Assembly: GCA_945861155.1 (NCBI GenBank) | Contig: CAMATN010000044.1 | Coordinates: 1 to 34,849 of the forward strand | Length of the DNA stretch: 34,849 bases | DNA from: Rhizobium sp. Q54 | GTDB taxonomy: Bacteria; Pseudomonadota; Alphaproteobacteria; ATCC43930; CGMCC-115725 | Direction: 5' to 3' | Shown here: positions 8,200 through 16,651 of the stretch, one piece after another | Layout: the number at the start of each line of letters is the position of its first letter | Numbering within the stretch: position 1 is the stretch's first letter | The notes under the pieces: model-generated | Told to the model about the DNA's origin: nothing | Databases searched by the model: none | The model's input: the letters and a program-made list of their open reading frames with translations, nothing else | Program-made: the position numbers and the translations under genes

Positions 8200-8276
8200 G
8201 GCCGGCCTCGTCGGTTTTGAGGAGGCCCCGAGCTTGACACGATGCCGCGGCGCCGACCAGCCCTTGAGCAAACAGA

Positions 8277-9839
8277 TTACGGCCGCATGCAGAAGCGGCG
8301 CTCGCCGGGTTCGCGCAGCTTGTCGGCCAGGCGGGAAAATTCGACCGCGAGCTTGCGGGTGTCGCGCGGGTCGATGATCTCCTCGACCCAGAACGTTTCG
8401 GCGGTGCGGAACGGCGAGCGCAATTTGCCGAGCCGCTCCTCGATCTCGGCGCGCTTGGCGGCGGGGTCGGGCGCGGCGTCGATCTCGGCGCGGTAGGCGG
8501 CCTCGATGCCGCCTTCCAATGGCAGCGATCCCCAGCGCGCCGACAGCCAGGCATAGCGGATCGAGAACCGCCCCGAAGGCTGGTTGACCGCGCCGGCGAC
8601 GCCGAACACGTTGCGCACCAGAAAGGTGCACCACGGCACGCTCGACTGGTTGACCGCGGCCATCGCCCGCACGCCCTTGCGAATCGTCGCGTGCTTCTCG
8701 GCCTCAAGCCCGATATCGAACCCAGGGCAATCGCACAGATAGACGATCGGCAGGTGGAAGGTCTCGGCGAGGTCGACGAACCGGATGATTTTGTCGCAAG
8801 CATCGGCGGTCCACGAGCCGCCGTAAAAGAACGGATCGCTCGCCATCACCGCCACCGGCAGCCCGTCGAGGCGGGCGAACCCGGTGATGATGCCGCGCCC
8901 GAACATGCGGCCCATCTCGAAAAAACTCCCCCGGTCGACGACGGCCTCGACGATCGGGCGCATCTTGTAGACCTTGCGGCGGTCGCGCGGGATCGCCTCG
9001 AACAGGAATTCGTCGCGCCGGTCGGGGTCGTCGGTCGGTTCGGCCCGCGGCGCGACCTCGTAGACCGACGAGGGCAGGTACGACAGAAAGCGGCGGGTGC
9101 AGGCGAATGCCTCAGCTTCGCTGTCGACCGCGTGATCGACCGCGCCGCAGCGCGTCTGGATCTCCCAACCGCCGAGCTCGAACCGGTCGAGCTGCTGCCG
9201 CCCAAGCGCGTTGACGACCGGTGGCCCGGCGACGAAAAGGGCCGAGGTTTCCATGGTCATCACCGAATAATGGCTCGCCGCGACCCGCGCCGCGCCGAGC
9301 CCGGCGACCGAGCCGAGCCCGAGCGCCACCACCGGCACCAGCCCCAGATTGGTCGTCGTGAAGTAATAGGGTAGGTTCGAGCCGACCCGTCCGGGCAGGT
9401 TGGCGCGCCCGGTCGTCTCGATCGTCTTGACCGAGCCGCCGCCGCCCGAGCCCTCGATGATGCGGATGATCGGGAGGCGCAGATCATGCGCCATCTGCTC
9501 GGCCATCAGCGGCTTTTCGCGGATCGTCGCGTCGGCCGAGCCGCCGCGAACCGTGAAATCGTCGCCGACCACGACGACCGGCCGGCCCTCGATCAAGGCG
9601 CGGCCCATCACGCAATTCGACGGCATCAGCTCGACGAGGCGGCCCTCGTCGTCATATTGCGCGCGGCCGGCGATCGCGCCGATTTCGTGAAAGCTGCCGG
9701 GATCGGCGAGCCCGTCGATCCGCTCGCGCACGGTGAGCCGGTTGCCCGCGTGCTGGCGCGCCACCTTGTCGGCGCCGCCGAGTTCCGCCGCGAAGCGCTC
9801 GCGCTCGCGCAGCTCATCCAGTTCCGGCTGCCATCCCAT
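8277..9839 (-). CDS. Acyl-CoA carboxylase carboxyltransferase (beta) subunit
   Basis: This 520-residue protein is of the propionyl-/methylcrotonyl-CoA carboxylase beta family, which moves the carboxyl group from carboxybiotin to an acyl-CoA. Both crotonase-like halves are present. The N-terminal half has LTVRERIDGLADPGSFHEIG, VVVGDDFTVRGGS and the GSGGGGSVKT oxyanion loop. The C-terminal half has GFARLDGLPVAVMASDP, YLCDCPGFDIG and NVFGVAGA. ATG 9839 follows GGAG by 7 bases; an ATG at 9872 has no ribosome site. No biotin carboxylase/BCCP alpha subunit is adjacent, so the partner must be encoded elsewhere, and the acyl-CoA specificity is open. Confidence 0.92.
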   Translation of the reverse strand: MGWQPELDELRERERFAAELGGADKVARQHAGNRLTVRERIDGLADPGSFHEIGAIAGRAQYDDEGRLVELMPSNCVMGRALIEGRPVVVVGDDFTVRGGSADATIREKPLMAEQMAHDLRLPIIRIIEGSGGGGSVKTIETTGRANLPGRVGSNLPYYFTTTNLGLVPVVALGLGSVAGLGAARVAASHYSVMTMETSALFVAGPPVVNALGRQQLDRFELGGWEIQTRCGAVDHAVDSEAEAFACTRRFLSYLPSSVYEVAPRAEPTDDPDRRDEFLFEAIPRDRRKVYKMRPIVEAVVDRGSFFEMGRMFGRGIITGFARLDGLPVAVMASDPFFYGGSWTADACDKIIRFVDLAETFHLPIVYLCDCPGFDIGLEAEKHATIRKGVRAMAAVNQSSVPWCTFLVRNVFGVAGAVNQPSGRFSIRYAWLSARWGSLPLEGGIEAAYRAEIDAAPDPAAKRAEIEERLGKLRSPFRTAETFWVEEIIDPRDTRKLAVEFSRLADKLREPGERRFCMRP

Positions 9840-9974
9840 CACGCTCTCCAGCCCCGCATCTGTTGACGCCATTCTATCGGGGGATGAGGGCGGGACAAAC
9901 AGCGCTCGTCTCGACGGATTCGACGGACGCATCTTGCTGCCGCTTGCCGCCGGACGGCAGAGCCCGCACCCGGT

Positions 9975-11057
9975 CTACAGATCGAGCACGCTGGCGAAAT
10001 CCTCCGATTCGGCGAGCGCGTCGGGCCGGCGCATCGCATGGCGCTGCAGAACGACGCGCCCGAAGGCCAGCTTTCCCCGTGCGTCGTCGTTCGCTACCGT
10101 GACGCGGACCTCCACCCCCTTGCCGCTTGGCTCAGCCAACGAGAAGGCCAAATCCGCGCTGTACACGCCCGAGGCCTCGGGTTGGAGCGTCGTGCAGGCG
10201 AGCTGGGTATCCGAGTACACGTCGACGAGAAACCTGGAATGCACCGTTTCCGGCGAAAATCCGAGAACAACCCTAGCGGACCATGACCCGGGAGGCAGGT
10301 GGATATAGGGACCGTAAATCAGGATCCGGCTGCCCCCGGCCACATCGATCGGTTCGGTCGGGCTTCTTGCGGCATCAACGGCGAGGTGGAAGAGGTCGCG
10401 CGTCCAGACGATTTGACCAAGCCGGCCATTGGCGAAAAAATGGCGATAGCCGAGGAGCGCGCCCTCGATCATCTTGCGAGTTTCAGCGGGAAGATGTTCC
10501 GCCGGTTCGGCCGCTCCGGAAGATTCCGACCCGGCACCGAGCGTGGTTAAGTCGTCCGCGATCGCCGCGGCCGCCTCCGGCTCGACGGCAATTCCAAAAT
10601 GCCGGGCGATCGCCGATACTGCCGCGGCCGGATCCAGGCGGGCGTGGTCCGCGTGAATGGCGAGCGTTCCCGGCAACCCGTCGAACTGCATCACCATTGG
10701 GCAGCTGTTGGCGACAGCGCGCACCACCGCCTTAGGGTCGACGCCCGTCTCGGCGAGAAGCTCGGAAACGGCGTTGTGTGGATCGTCAAGCGCCAGCAAG
10801 AACGGCGTATTTCGCTCGGCCAGCGCACCGCGCAGCCGCGCATCGGGCTGTCTCGCGCCGATCACGAGGTGCTCGCCACGATTGCCGATCAGCGCGCGTC
10901 CCAGTTCATCGAAGGTCGATGGGATACCGTCATAGCCGAACATGTCCGTCAGGGACGGCCAGGTTTCGGAGGCAACCCCCCGACCGGCAAGCCGTACCAA
11001 CGCGGCCTCGCACCACTGCGCGAAGCGGCCGGGAAGGCCCACGACAAACAGGATCAC
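9975..11057 (-). CDS. Uncharacterised protein, possibly cell-surface glycan related
   Basis: This is a 360-residue soluble-looking protein starting at GTG 11057. I do not recognise the family with certainty. The N-terminus (LFVVGLPGRFAQWCEAAL) looks like a Rossmann or P-loop opening of the sort seen in sulfotransferase-like or polysaccharide proteins, but without a clean Walker A. The C-terminal 150 residues contain GGSRILIYGPYIHLPPGSW followed by alternating beta strands (ARVVLGFS, RFLVDVYSD). This suggests a beta-sandwich module of the kind appended to glycan-modifying enzymes. The motif PIDVAGGSR is close to PIDVAAGSR in the 646-residue neighbour at 12420-14360. It is divergent from the methyltransferase gene at 11254. 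The function is not assigned. Confidence 0.7.
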   Translation of the reverse strand: MILFVVGLPGRFAQWCEAALVRLAGRGVASETWPSLTDMFGYDGIPSTFDELGRALIGNRGEHLVIGARQPDARLRGALAERNTPFLLALDDPHNAVSELLAETGVDPKAVVRAVANSCPMVMQFDGLPGTLAIHADHARLDPAAAVSAIARHFGIAVEPEAAAAIADDLTTLGAGSESSGAAEPAEHLPAETRKMIEGALLGYRHFFANGRLGQIVWTRDLFHLAVDAARSPTEPIDVAGGSRILIYGPYIHLPPGSWSARVVLGFSPETVHSRFLVDVYSDTQLACTTLQPEASGVYSADLAFSLAEPSGKGVEVRVTVANDDARGKLAFGRVVLQRHAMRRPDALAESEDFASVLDL

Positions 11058-11253
11058 GTCAGCCCCGCGACGATTTCGGCCGCGTCAGGTCTAGCGCCGC
11101 GCGCCAAGGTTGTCGAGGACGAGCCCGGATGGCGCCCGGGTGGCACTCGGGTGGCGGGTGACCGACGGCGCACAGTTTCCGGTTGCCTCACGGGCGTTTC
11201 TGGGCGGAAATCCGCCTCGCCCGCTGTCGCCGTTACCGTTAGGAGTTCGCGAT

Positions 11254-12435
11254 TTGAACTGGTCGACCGTCGCCCACCGGATCATCGGTCGCGTCGGAAA
11301 GCGATTGATCCGGCCGGACGGGCTCTCCCCCGAACGCGTCGCCTCGGCACTCTATCGCGGCATCCTGGGGCGGGAACCCGATCCGACGGGTCTCGCGGGC
11401 AAGGCCGACATGCTCCGATCCGGCGACGTGCTGGAACAGGTCATCGGGACATTCGTCGACTCGCCCGAGTTCCGCTCGCGTTTCTTGCAGTCGCTGGTTC
11501 CGGCGGTCTCGCTTCCCGACCTTACCGCCGCGATGCCCGATCGTTACGATATCCAGCAGGTAAATGGCGGACCGATGAGGGTGTATGTCGCCCGCGACGA
11601 GTCCGACATGATGCTGATGGCGTCGTTGATCGAGACCCATCGGTTTTACGACCGGTTCGGCGTGTGGTCTCCGGTCATCGATCTGGACAAGCTGATCACC
11701 GCCGCGATCGTCCGCGGTTTAGGGGCGCGCAGCTGCTTCGAGTTGGGCTGCTTTACCGGACCGGTGATCAGCCTGTTGGCCGATGCGGGCATCACGGTCG
11801 TCGGAGCGGAGGTCAGCCATGTCGCCTTTGCCTTCGCCTATCCCAACATCCGCGACGCGATGATCTATGGCGATCTCCTCGGCATAGCCGGGGAAGGGGG
11901 GAAACTCCATCGCGTGTTCGATGTCGTCCTGTGCATGGACGTACTCGAGCATTTGAACCCTCTGCTATTGGACCGATATATCGAAAAACTCGTGTCGCTT
12001 CTCGATGCGGACGGGTTTCTTTACCTGAATGCCCCGATGTGGGGGGAGGATCGGATCTTTGGAGAATTCGAGGCCCCTTATCTCGACGAGTGGCACGCAG
12101 TCGGCGATGCCTCGTATTGGCGGCATTGGCCGTGCGATCACCAGGGCTGGCCAATCCATGGCCATTTGATCTGGGCAAGCTCACCGTGGTGGGAGCGAAA
12201 ATTCACCGAGCACGGGCTGATCCGAGACATTGTGGTGGAGCGGGCGATCCACCGGGTTCTCGCTCCGGTGTTTGACGGCGCTCCGGGGCGGCGCTGCCTA
12301 TTCGTGCTCCGCCGGACCAGCAGTCGTCGCTCGTCCGACGCGGATGCGGACGCGATGGCGCGCACCCTGTCGCAAGTACCGGACCTGCCGGTTAGAGGCG
12401 CTCAATCGGCCGGGCCGGCTCAATCGAACGGGTGA
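11254..12435 (+). CDS. DUF4214 domain-containing class I SAM-dependent methyltransferase
   Basis: This is a 393-residue protein. The first 75 residues form a DUF4214 module (SPERVASALYRGILGREPDPTG, then VIGTFVDSPEFRSRFL). The centre is a Rossmann methyltransferase: SCFELGCFTGPVISLLADAG as the SAM-binding motif I, VVGAEVS for the acidic loop, and FDVVLCMDVLEHLNP for motif IV. The TTG at 11254 is chosen because AGGAG lies 8 bases upstream; an ATG at 11110 would add 48 residues without homology. DUF4214 is known from surface-glycan and S-layer-like loci, so a glycan acceptor is a reasonable inference. The last 16 bases overlap the end of the convergent gene. Confidence 0.85.
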   Translation: MNWSTVAHRIIGRVGKRLIRPDGLSPERVASALYRGILGREPDPTGLAGKADMLRSGDVLEQVIGTFVDSPEFRSRFLQSLVPAVSLPDLTAAMPDRYDIQQVNGGPMRVYVARDESDMMLMASLIETHRFYDRFGVWSPVIDLDKLITAAIVRGLGARSCFELGCFTGPVISLLADAGITVVGAEVSHVAFAFAYPNIRDAMIYGDLLGIAGEGGKLHRVFDVVLCMDVLEHLNPLLLDRYIEKLVSLLDADGFLYLNAPMWGEDRIFGEFEAPYLDEWHAVGDASYWRHWPCDHQGWPIHGHLIWASSPWWERKFTEHGLIRDIVVERAIHRVLAPVFDGAPGRRCLFVLRRTSSRRSSDADADAMARTLSQVPDLPVRGAQSAGPAQSNG

Positions 12436-14360
12436 CCGACAAGCCCCATCATCGACCAGGGCTGCGACTCCGAATTGGTTTCCGCCGACAGCACCGAGCA
12501 GCGGATCTCGACACCGTCATCATGCTCGGTCACCGATTTCAGGAGCTGGCGCCGGATCACCGTCTCAAGCAGTGCCATCCGATCGCGGTGCCGTTCGGCA
12601 ACTTCCCGCAGCGCCGGATCCTCGGCGCCGCGCAGTGCCGCGAAGAAACGCAGGGTCAGCCCGGCCTTGAAGTTCCAGAAGGCGTTTTCCGTCCGCCGGA
12701 CGCCATGCTCATCGATCATCAGGGTCGAGATCGTATCGACCAGCCCGCCGGGGAAGCGGCAGGTCTCCAGGCCATAGCTGCGCAGGCCGCGATCGATGGC
12801 CGCCGCCAGCCGCGGATCGGGAATGTCCCTGGCGGCTTGGGTCAGCGCCAACAGCACCCCGCTATGGCAATCGACATACGCCGCCCGAGGGCTGTCCTTT
12901 CTCATCAAGAAGGCCGACGCCGGCGTGCCTGTGCCGTCGTCGAAGCGCATCTCGAAATCGAGCAGCACCTCGCACATCCGCCCCAGCCGGAGGCGATAAT
13001 CATCGCACCCGGTCGTCCGATACATCGTCGACAAGCCGAGAATCGCAAAGGCAAGCTCCCGGGAAAAAATCGAGTCCGGCTGCCGCTCGTGCCGATCCAC
13101 ATAGAGATCGAAGTAATGGTTCACGGTCTCGTCCAGCAGCGCGCGCAATTCAAGCGGCAATGTCGTCGGCTCTGGTACGACCGAGCCGGCGGCGCAGACG
13201 GCAAGACACTTGGCAAAGGCGTTTATCGTCGCGCCATAATCGTACGAAATGCTGAAATCGTAGGCGGCTCCCTCTCCGGGGGTCGCGGCCGCCGCGTCGC
13301 GCATGAACGCCGCGTAATCGTCGATGCGATCGTAGAAACCGCCGGTCGTGATCAGCTTGTGCTCGGCGGCCACCAGACGCGCTCCGCAATGCGGCCCCGC
13401 AAAGGCGTAGCGGGCGCCGACGTAACGCAGCTTGCCGCTGTCCATGACAACCGTCGCGAACCCGGCCAACAATCCGGGTTCGCGCGGGGCCGAGTGGATG
13501 GCGAGCGCGTCGCCCGAGATGAAGCCTTGGCGGATGGCGTAGTATGACGCGCCCGGCGCCCCCACTGTCGCGGCACCGGCTTCGCGCGGCGTAACGACGA
13601 GGCTTTCTGGCGAACCCGTCTTGGCGGCGATGGTCGCGTAAAACGGGATGTCCAAATTCGGATGCCCGATGGTCAGAACGACGTCCGACACCGTCAGGCC
13701 CGGCTCGATGTCGAGCGCCGCCTCGACCTCGATCAGCATCGAACGAGCGTCGATCCCGAAGCTGTAGGTGATCCGTCCCAGACGCCGCTCTCGCCACCGA
13801 AAGGCAAAGCGCAATTCGCTCGAATGTCGCAATGTCAGTCGATACCCGTCCTGTTCGGCGCTCGTCGACTCGACCTTGTTGCCGACCGCCAGCTTGAAGC
13901 GACTGCCCCGATGGGTAAACTCGACAAAATTCTCCGCCAGCAGCAAATGCTCGGAGGGTCTGTCGTCGTGAAAGCGCACGCCCGCCAGCACCGTGCCCCG
14001 CCGCAGGTCGCATTTCACCTGCATCAACGAATGGATATAGCGCGAGACATTGTCCTGTTCCGCTTCCATCTCGATCCGGGGACTGGCCACGCGCCGGAAG
14101 ATAAACGGCCCCCGGCACATCGAGCGCACGAAGCGAATTATCTCGGAGGTTTCTCGCGGAAAACGGCGCCAAACCTCCGGCCGTGACATGAATTCGAGGA
14201 CTTTCGCGTTGTCATCGTTCCAAAACCAGTTGTCATCGCCAGGGTTTTGCGTTTCCGCAACCGCGAAATACCGGGAGCCCGCCGCGACATCAATCGGGCG
14301 ATACAGATGGCGCACGAGGAATTCGGCCGCCGGAATGGCATCGGTCGGCAGTTGAGGCAT
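12420..14360 (-). CDS. Large uncharacterised protein, probable beta-sandwich plus helical toroid
   Basis: This is a 646-residue protein without a signal peptide or membrane segments. The N-terminal half is rich in strands (RGSRFKLAVGNKVES, AFRWRERRLGRITYSFG). The C-terminal half (about 400-646) is helical, with repeating pieces such as FSRELAFAILGLSTMYRTTG and AFWNFKAGLTLRFFAALRG. These resemble the alpha/alpha toroids of glycan lyases and of glycosidase or epimerase families. This likeness is structural impression, not a family match. Its PIDVAAGSR near residue 25 recalls a motif in the neighbour at 9975-11057. Together with the DUF4214-methyltransferase it looks like a three-gene surface-polysaccharide module. 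The catalytic residues and the substrate are unknown. Confidence 0.75.
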   Translation of the reverse strand: MPQLPTDAIPAAEFLVRHLYRPIDVAAGSRYFAVAETQNPGDDNWFWNDDNAKVLEFMSRPEVWRRFPRETSEIIRFVRSMCRGPFIFRRVASPRIEMEAEQDNVSRYIHSLMQVKCDLRRGTVLAGVRFHDDRPSEHLLLAENFVEFTHRGSRFKLAVGNKVESTSAEQDGYRLTLRHSSELRFAFRWRERRLGRITYSFGIDARSMLIEVEAALDIEPGLTVSDVVLTIGHPNLDIPFYATIAAKTGSPESLVVTPREAGAATVGAPGASYYAIRQGFISGDALAIHSAPREPGLLAGFATVVMDSGKLRYVGARYAFAGPHCGARLVAAEHKLITTGGFYDRIDDYAAFMRDAAAATPGEGAAYDFSISYDYGATINAFAKCLAVCAAGSVVPEPTTLPLELRALLDETVNHYFDLYVDRHERQPDSIFSRELAFAILGLSTMYRTTGCDDYRLRLGRMCEVLLDFEMRFDDGTGTPASAFLMRKDSPRAAYVDCHSGVLLALTQAARDIPDPRLAAAIDRGLRSYGLETCRFPGGLVDTISTLMIDEHGVRRTENAFWNFKAGLTLRFFAALRGAEDPALREVAERHRDRMALLETVIRRQLLKSVTEHDDGVEIRCSVLSAETNSESQPWSMMGLVGHPFD

Positions 14361-14438
14361 TTTCGGTGAAGTTCAGTTGAAATGGGGTGCGGACTATACA
14401 CGCGACCCCTTCCCGGGCAAGCGCGATAACCCGAGCTA

Positions 14439-14870
14439 ATGGCGGCGTCCGGCGCGCTGACCGTCACGACGGGCGACCTCGTCAAGCCGAACGGCCTCGC
14501 CTTTTCGCCCGACGAGCATTTGCTCTACATCGCCGATAGCGGCGCCTCGCACGACCCGAGCGGGCCGCACCACATCGTCGCCTACACGGTGGGCTCCAAC
14601 GGCAGGCTCGGCGACCACCACGTCGTCGCGGAGGTCGAGCCGGGCATTCCCGACGGGTTTCGCATCGATGTCGAGGGCAATATCTGGACGAGCGCGCGCG
14701 ACGGCGTCCATTGCTACAGCGCCGAAGGGGAATTGCTCGGCCGCATCCGGGTGCCCGAGATCGTCGCGAATGTGTGTTTCGGCGGGCCCCACAAGAGCCG
14801 CCTGTTCATCGCCGCGACAACTTCGCTCTACGCGATCTTCCTCGGGGTGCGCGGCGAGGGCTCGCCGTAG
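14439..14870 (+). pseudogene. 5'-truncated SMP-30/gluconolactonase-family gene
   Basis: The 143 residues match only the C-terminal half of SMP-30/gluconolactonase six-bladed propellers. They run from the blade containing LVKPNGLAFSPDEHLLYIAD through PDGFRIDVEGNIWTSARDGV to the normal end block VCFGGPHKSRLFIAATTSLY. A full protein is about 290-300 residues and carries earlier metal-binding residues that are missing here. No upstream frame supplies them; just 78 bp separate it from the start of the divergent gene. The ATG at 14439 may simply be an internal codon. I read it as a deletion remnant. A short, functional derivative is less likely. Confidence 0.65.
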
Positions 14871-14881
14871 AAACTGGACTC

Positions 14882-14920
14882 TCATTCCGGGATGCCGCAA
14901 CGCGGAGAACCAGGAATGAC
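14882..14920. repeat. Short palindromic repeat, copy 1
   Basis: This 39-base imperfect palindrome begins TCATTCCGGG and ends AGGAATGAC. Its reverse complement closely matches the copy at 32368-32406, so it is a dispersed intergenic unit present at least twice in this window. Confidence 0.65.
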
Positions 14921-14992
14921 AAGCGTGGCCGTTGCCCCTATATCGCTGGTTGACTACGCTCGTGGGGTGGTCACCAGCCGGGAACGCCGATC

Positions 14993-15259
14993 ATGCGCGC
15001 ATTAATTGCCGTGAGCCTGTTCGCCCTGCTCTGTCCCGCGGCGGGGCTGGCGCAAGCCCCGGCAACGGCCGGGCCGGGCGCCGCGCGCGCCAGAAGCGAC
15101 GGTGTCCCGCGCGACCTGTATATCGAGCGCGCGGTGGAGCGTGCTAAAAAACGCGCCCGCACCCGCTTTGAAAAGCTCGATACCAACCATGACGGGGTCC
15201 TCAGCGCCGACGAGCGTCGCGCCGGGCGCCCGCCAAAGCGACGTTCGGCCTCGGAGTAA
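14993..15259 (+). CDS. Small secreted protein with one EF-hand
   Basis: This is an 88-residue protein with a signal peptide (MRALIAVSLFALLCPAAGLAQ, cleavage near residue 21). It has a basic helical stretch and then a single canonical 12-residue EF-hand loop DTNHDGVLSADE at residues 63-74, with Asp1, Asn3, Asp5, Gly6 and Glu12 all present. It is probably a periplasmic calcium-binding protein; with a single loop it may dimerise. The ribosome site is weak. It stands first in a same-strand run (VOC protein 16 bp later, then a hydrolase and an FAD enzyme), although its role in that run is unclear. Confidence 0.75.
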   Translation: MRALIAVSLFALLCPAAGLAQAPATAGPGAARARSDGVPRDLYIERAVERAKKRARTRFEKLDTNHDGVLSADERRAGRPPKRRSASE

Positions 15260-15275
15260 GCCAAAGGAGCGCACC

Positions 15276-15737
15276 ATGCCCGATGACGCCAATCTCGCCA
15301 ACCGCACCGCCTCGCCCGGGAGTTTGTCCGCGAGTTTGTCCGCCGGCTCGCCGCTGCGGGTCGCGGGTCTCGACCACGTCGTGCTGCGCGTCGCCGATAT
15401 CGATCGCGCGATCGCGTTTTACGAGCAGGTGCTGGGCCTTCATGTCGAGCGCCGCCTCGCCGAGATCGGGCTGGTGCAATTGCGCGCCGGGACGGCGATG
15501 ATCGACCTGGTGCCGAAATCCGAAGACGAAGATGCCGGCCGCAACATGGATCATTTCGCGGTCCGCATCGAGCAGATGGACGTGGCGGCCCTGACCGCGC
15601 ATTTGCAGGCTCACGGCATCGATGCGGGCGAGGTCAGGCGGCGCTACGGCGCAGAAGGCTACGGCTCGTCGATCTACATCACCGACCCGGACGGCAATAC
15701 GGTCGAGCTGAAGGGCCCGCCCGAGACCGCCGCCTGA
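15276..15737 (+). CDS. VOC family protein
   Basis: This is a 153-residue glyoxalase-fold protein. After a 30-residue polar Ser/Ala-rich leader come VAGLDHVVLRVADIDRAI, FYEQVLGLHVERR, NMDHFAVRIEQMD and the C-terminal DPDGNTVELKGP. The His/His/Glu positions fit metal-binding members of the family. ATG 15276 has AAAGGAG about 6 bases upstream, which rules out the longer frame beginning inside the EF-hand gene. It is followed 11 bp later by the alpha/beta hydrolase gene, so the two are almost certainly co-transcribed. Confidence 0.9.
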   Translation: MPDDANLANRTASPGSLSASLSAGSPLRVAGLDHVVLRVADIDRAIAFYEQVLGLHVERRLAEIGLVQLRAGTAMIDLVPKSEDEDAGRNMDHFAVRIEQMDVAALTAHLQAHGIDAGEVRRRYGAEGYGSSIYITDPDGNTVELKGPPETAA

Positions 15738-15748
15738 AGCGCCCGCCG

Positions 15749-16627
15749 ATGGCCGATTTCTTTCCTGGTTTCGAGCGCCGCCGGGTCGCGACCGCCGGCA
15801 CCGAGATCAATCTGGTCACCGGCGGCAATGGCCCGCCGCTGTTGCTGCTGCACGGCTATCCGCAAACCCACGCGATGTGGCGCAAGATCGCGCCGCGCCT
15901 CGCCCAGGATTTTACCCTCGTGATCCCCGATCTGCGCGGCTATGGCGACAGCGCCAAGCCGCCGGGCGGGCCGGATTTCGCCGCCTATTCGAAACGCGCG
16001 CTGGCCCAGGACCAGGTCGAGACGATGGCGGCGCTTGGGCACGAGCGGTTTCGCGTCGCCGGCCATGATCGGGGCGCCCGGGTCACCCACCGCCTGTTGC
16101 GCGACCATCCCGACCGGATCGAGCGCGCGGCGCTCCTCGACATCGTGCCGACGCTCTATCGCTTCGAAACGATCGACCAGAAATCGGCGACCGGCAGCTT
16201 CCACTGGTTCTTCCTGATCCAGCCGAGCCCGTTCCCGGAGCGGCTGATCGGCGCCGAGTGCGAATTGTTCCTGCGCAAGATGCTCGGGCTGTCCGGCACG
16301 CCGGGCGCCCACGAGCCGGAGGCATTCGCCGAATATCTGCGCTGCTTCAGCAACCCCGAGACGATCCGCGCAACCTGCGACGAGTACCGCGCCGGCGCCG
16401 GGATCGACCTCGAGCATGACCGCGCCGACCGCGGCAAGAAGCTCGCGATGCCGCTCCTGGTCCTGTGGGGACAGCGCAGCGGCCAGGGCAGCGGCTACGA
16501 TCTGCTGTCGGTATGGCGCGACCACGCCGAGCACGTCACCGGCCATGCCATCGACAGCGGCCATTTCATCCCCGAGGAAAAGCCCGACGACACGTATCGG
16601 GCGCTGCGGGATTTTTTCGTCTCGTAA
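15749..16627 (+). CDS. Alpha/beta hydrolase, haloacetate (fluoroacetate) dehalogenase-like
   Basis: This 292-residue hydrolase matches the fluoroacetate dehalogenase group at nearly every active-site position: HGYPQTHAMW (oxyanion region), nucleophile Asp107 in GHDRGARVTH with Arg108 and Arg111, Asp131, His152-Trp153 in SFHWFFLIQP, Tyr213 in CDEYRAG, and His272 in DSGHFIPEE. In the known enzymes these residues bind the carboxylate and hold the leaving halide. The likely reaction is hydrolytic dehalogenation of a 2-haloacid, or hydrolysis of a related short carboxylate ester. It sits between a VOC gene and an FAD-dependent oxidoreductase, which could handle the resulting hydroxyacid; this is inference. 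Confidence 0.9.
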   Translation: MADFFPGFERRRVATAGTEINLVTGGNGPPLLLLHGYPQTHAMWRKIAPRLAQDFTLVIPDLRGYGDSAKPPGGPDFAAYSKRALAQDQVETMAALGHERFRVAGHDRGARVTHRLLRDHPDRIERAALLDIVPTLYRFETIDQKSATGSFHWFFLIQPSPFPERLIGAECELFLRKMLGLSGTPGAHEPEAFAEYLRCFSNPETIRATCDEYRAGAGIDLEHDRADRGKKLAMPLLVLWGQRSGQGSGYDLLSVWRDHAEHVTGHAIDSGHFIPEEKPDDTYRALRDFFVS

Positions 16628-16651
16628 CGGCGTCGGCATCAAGGAGACGCG

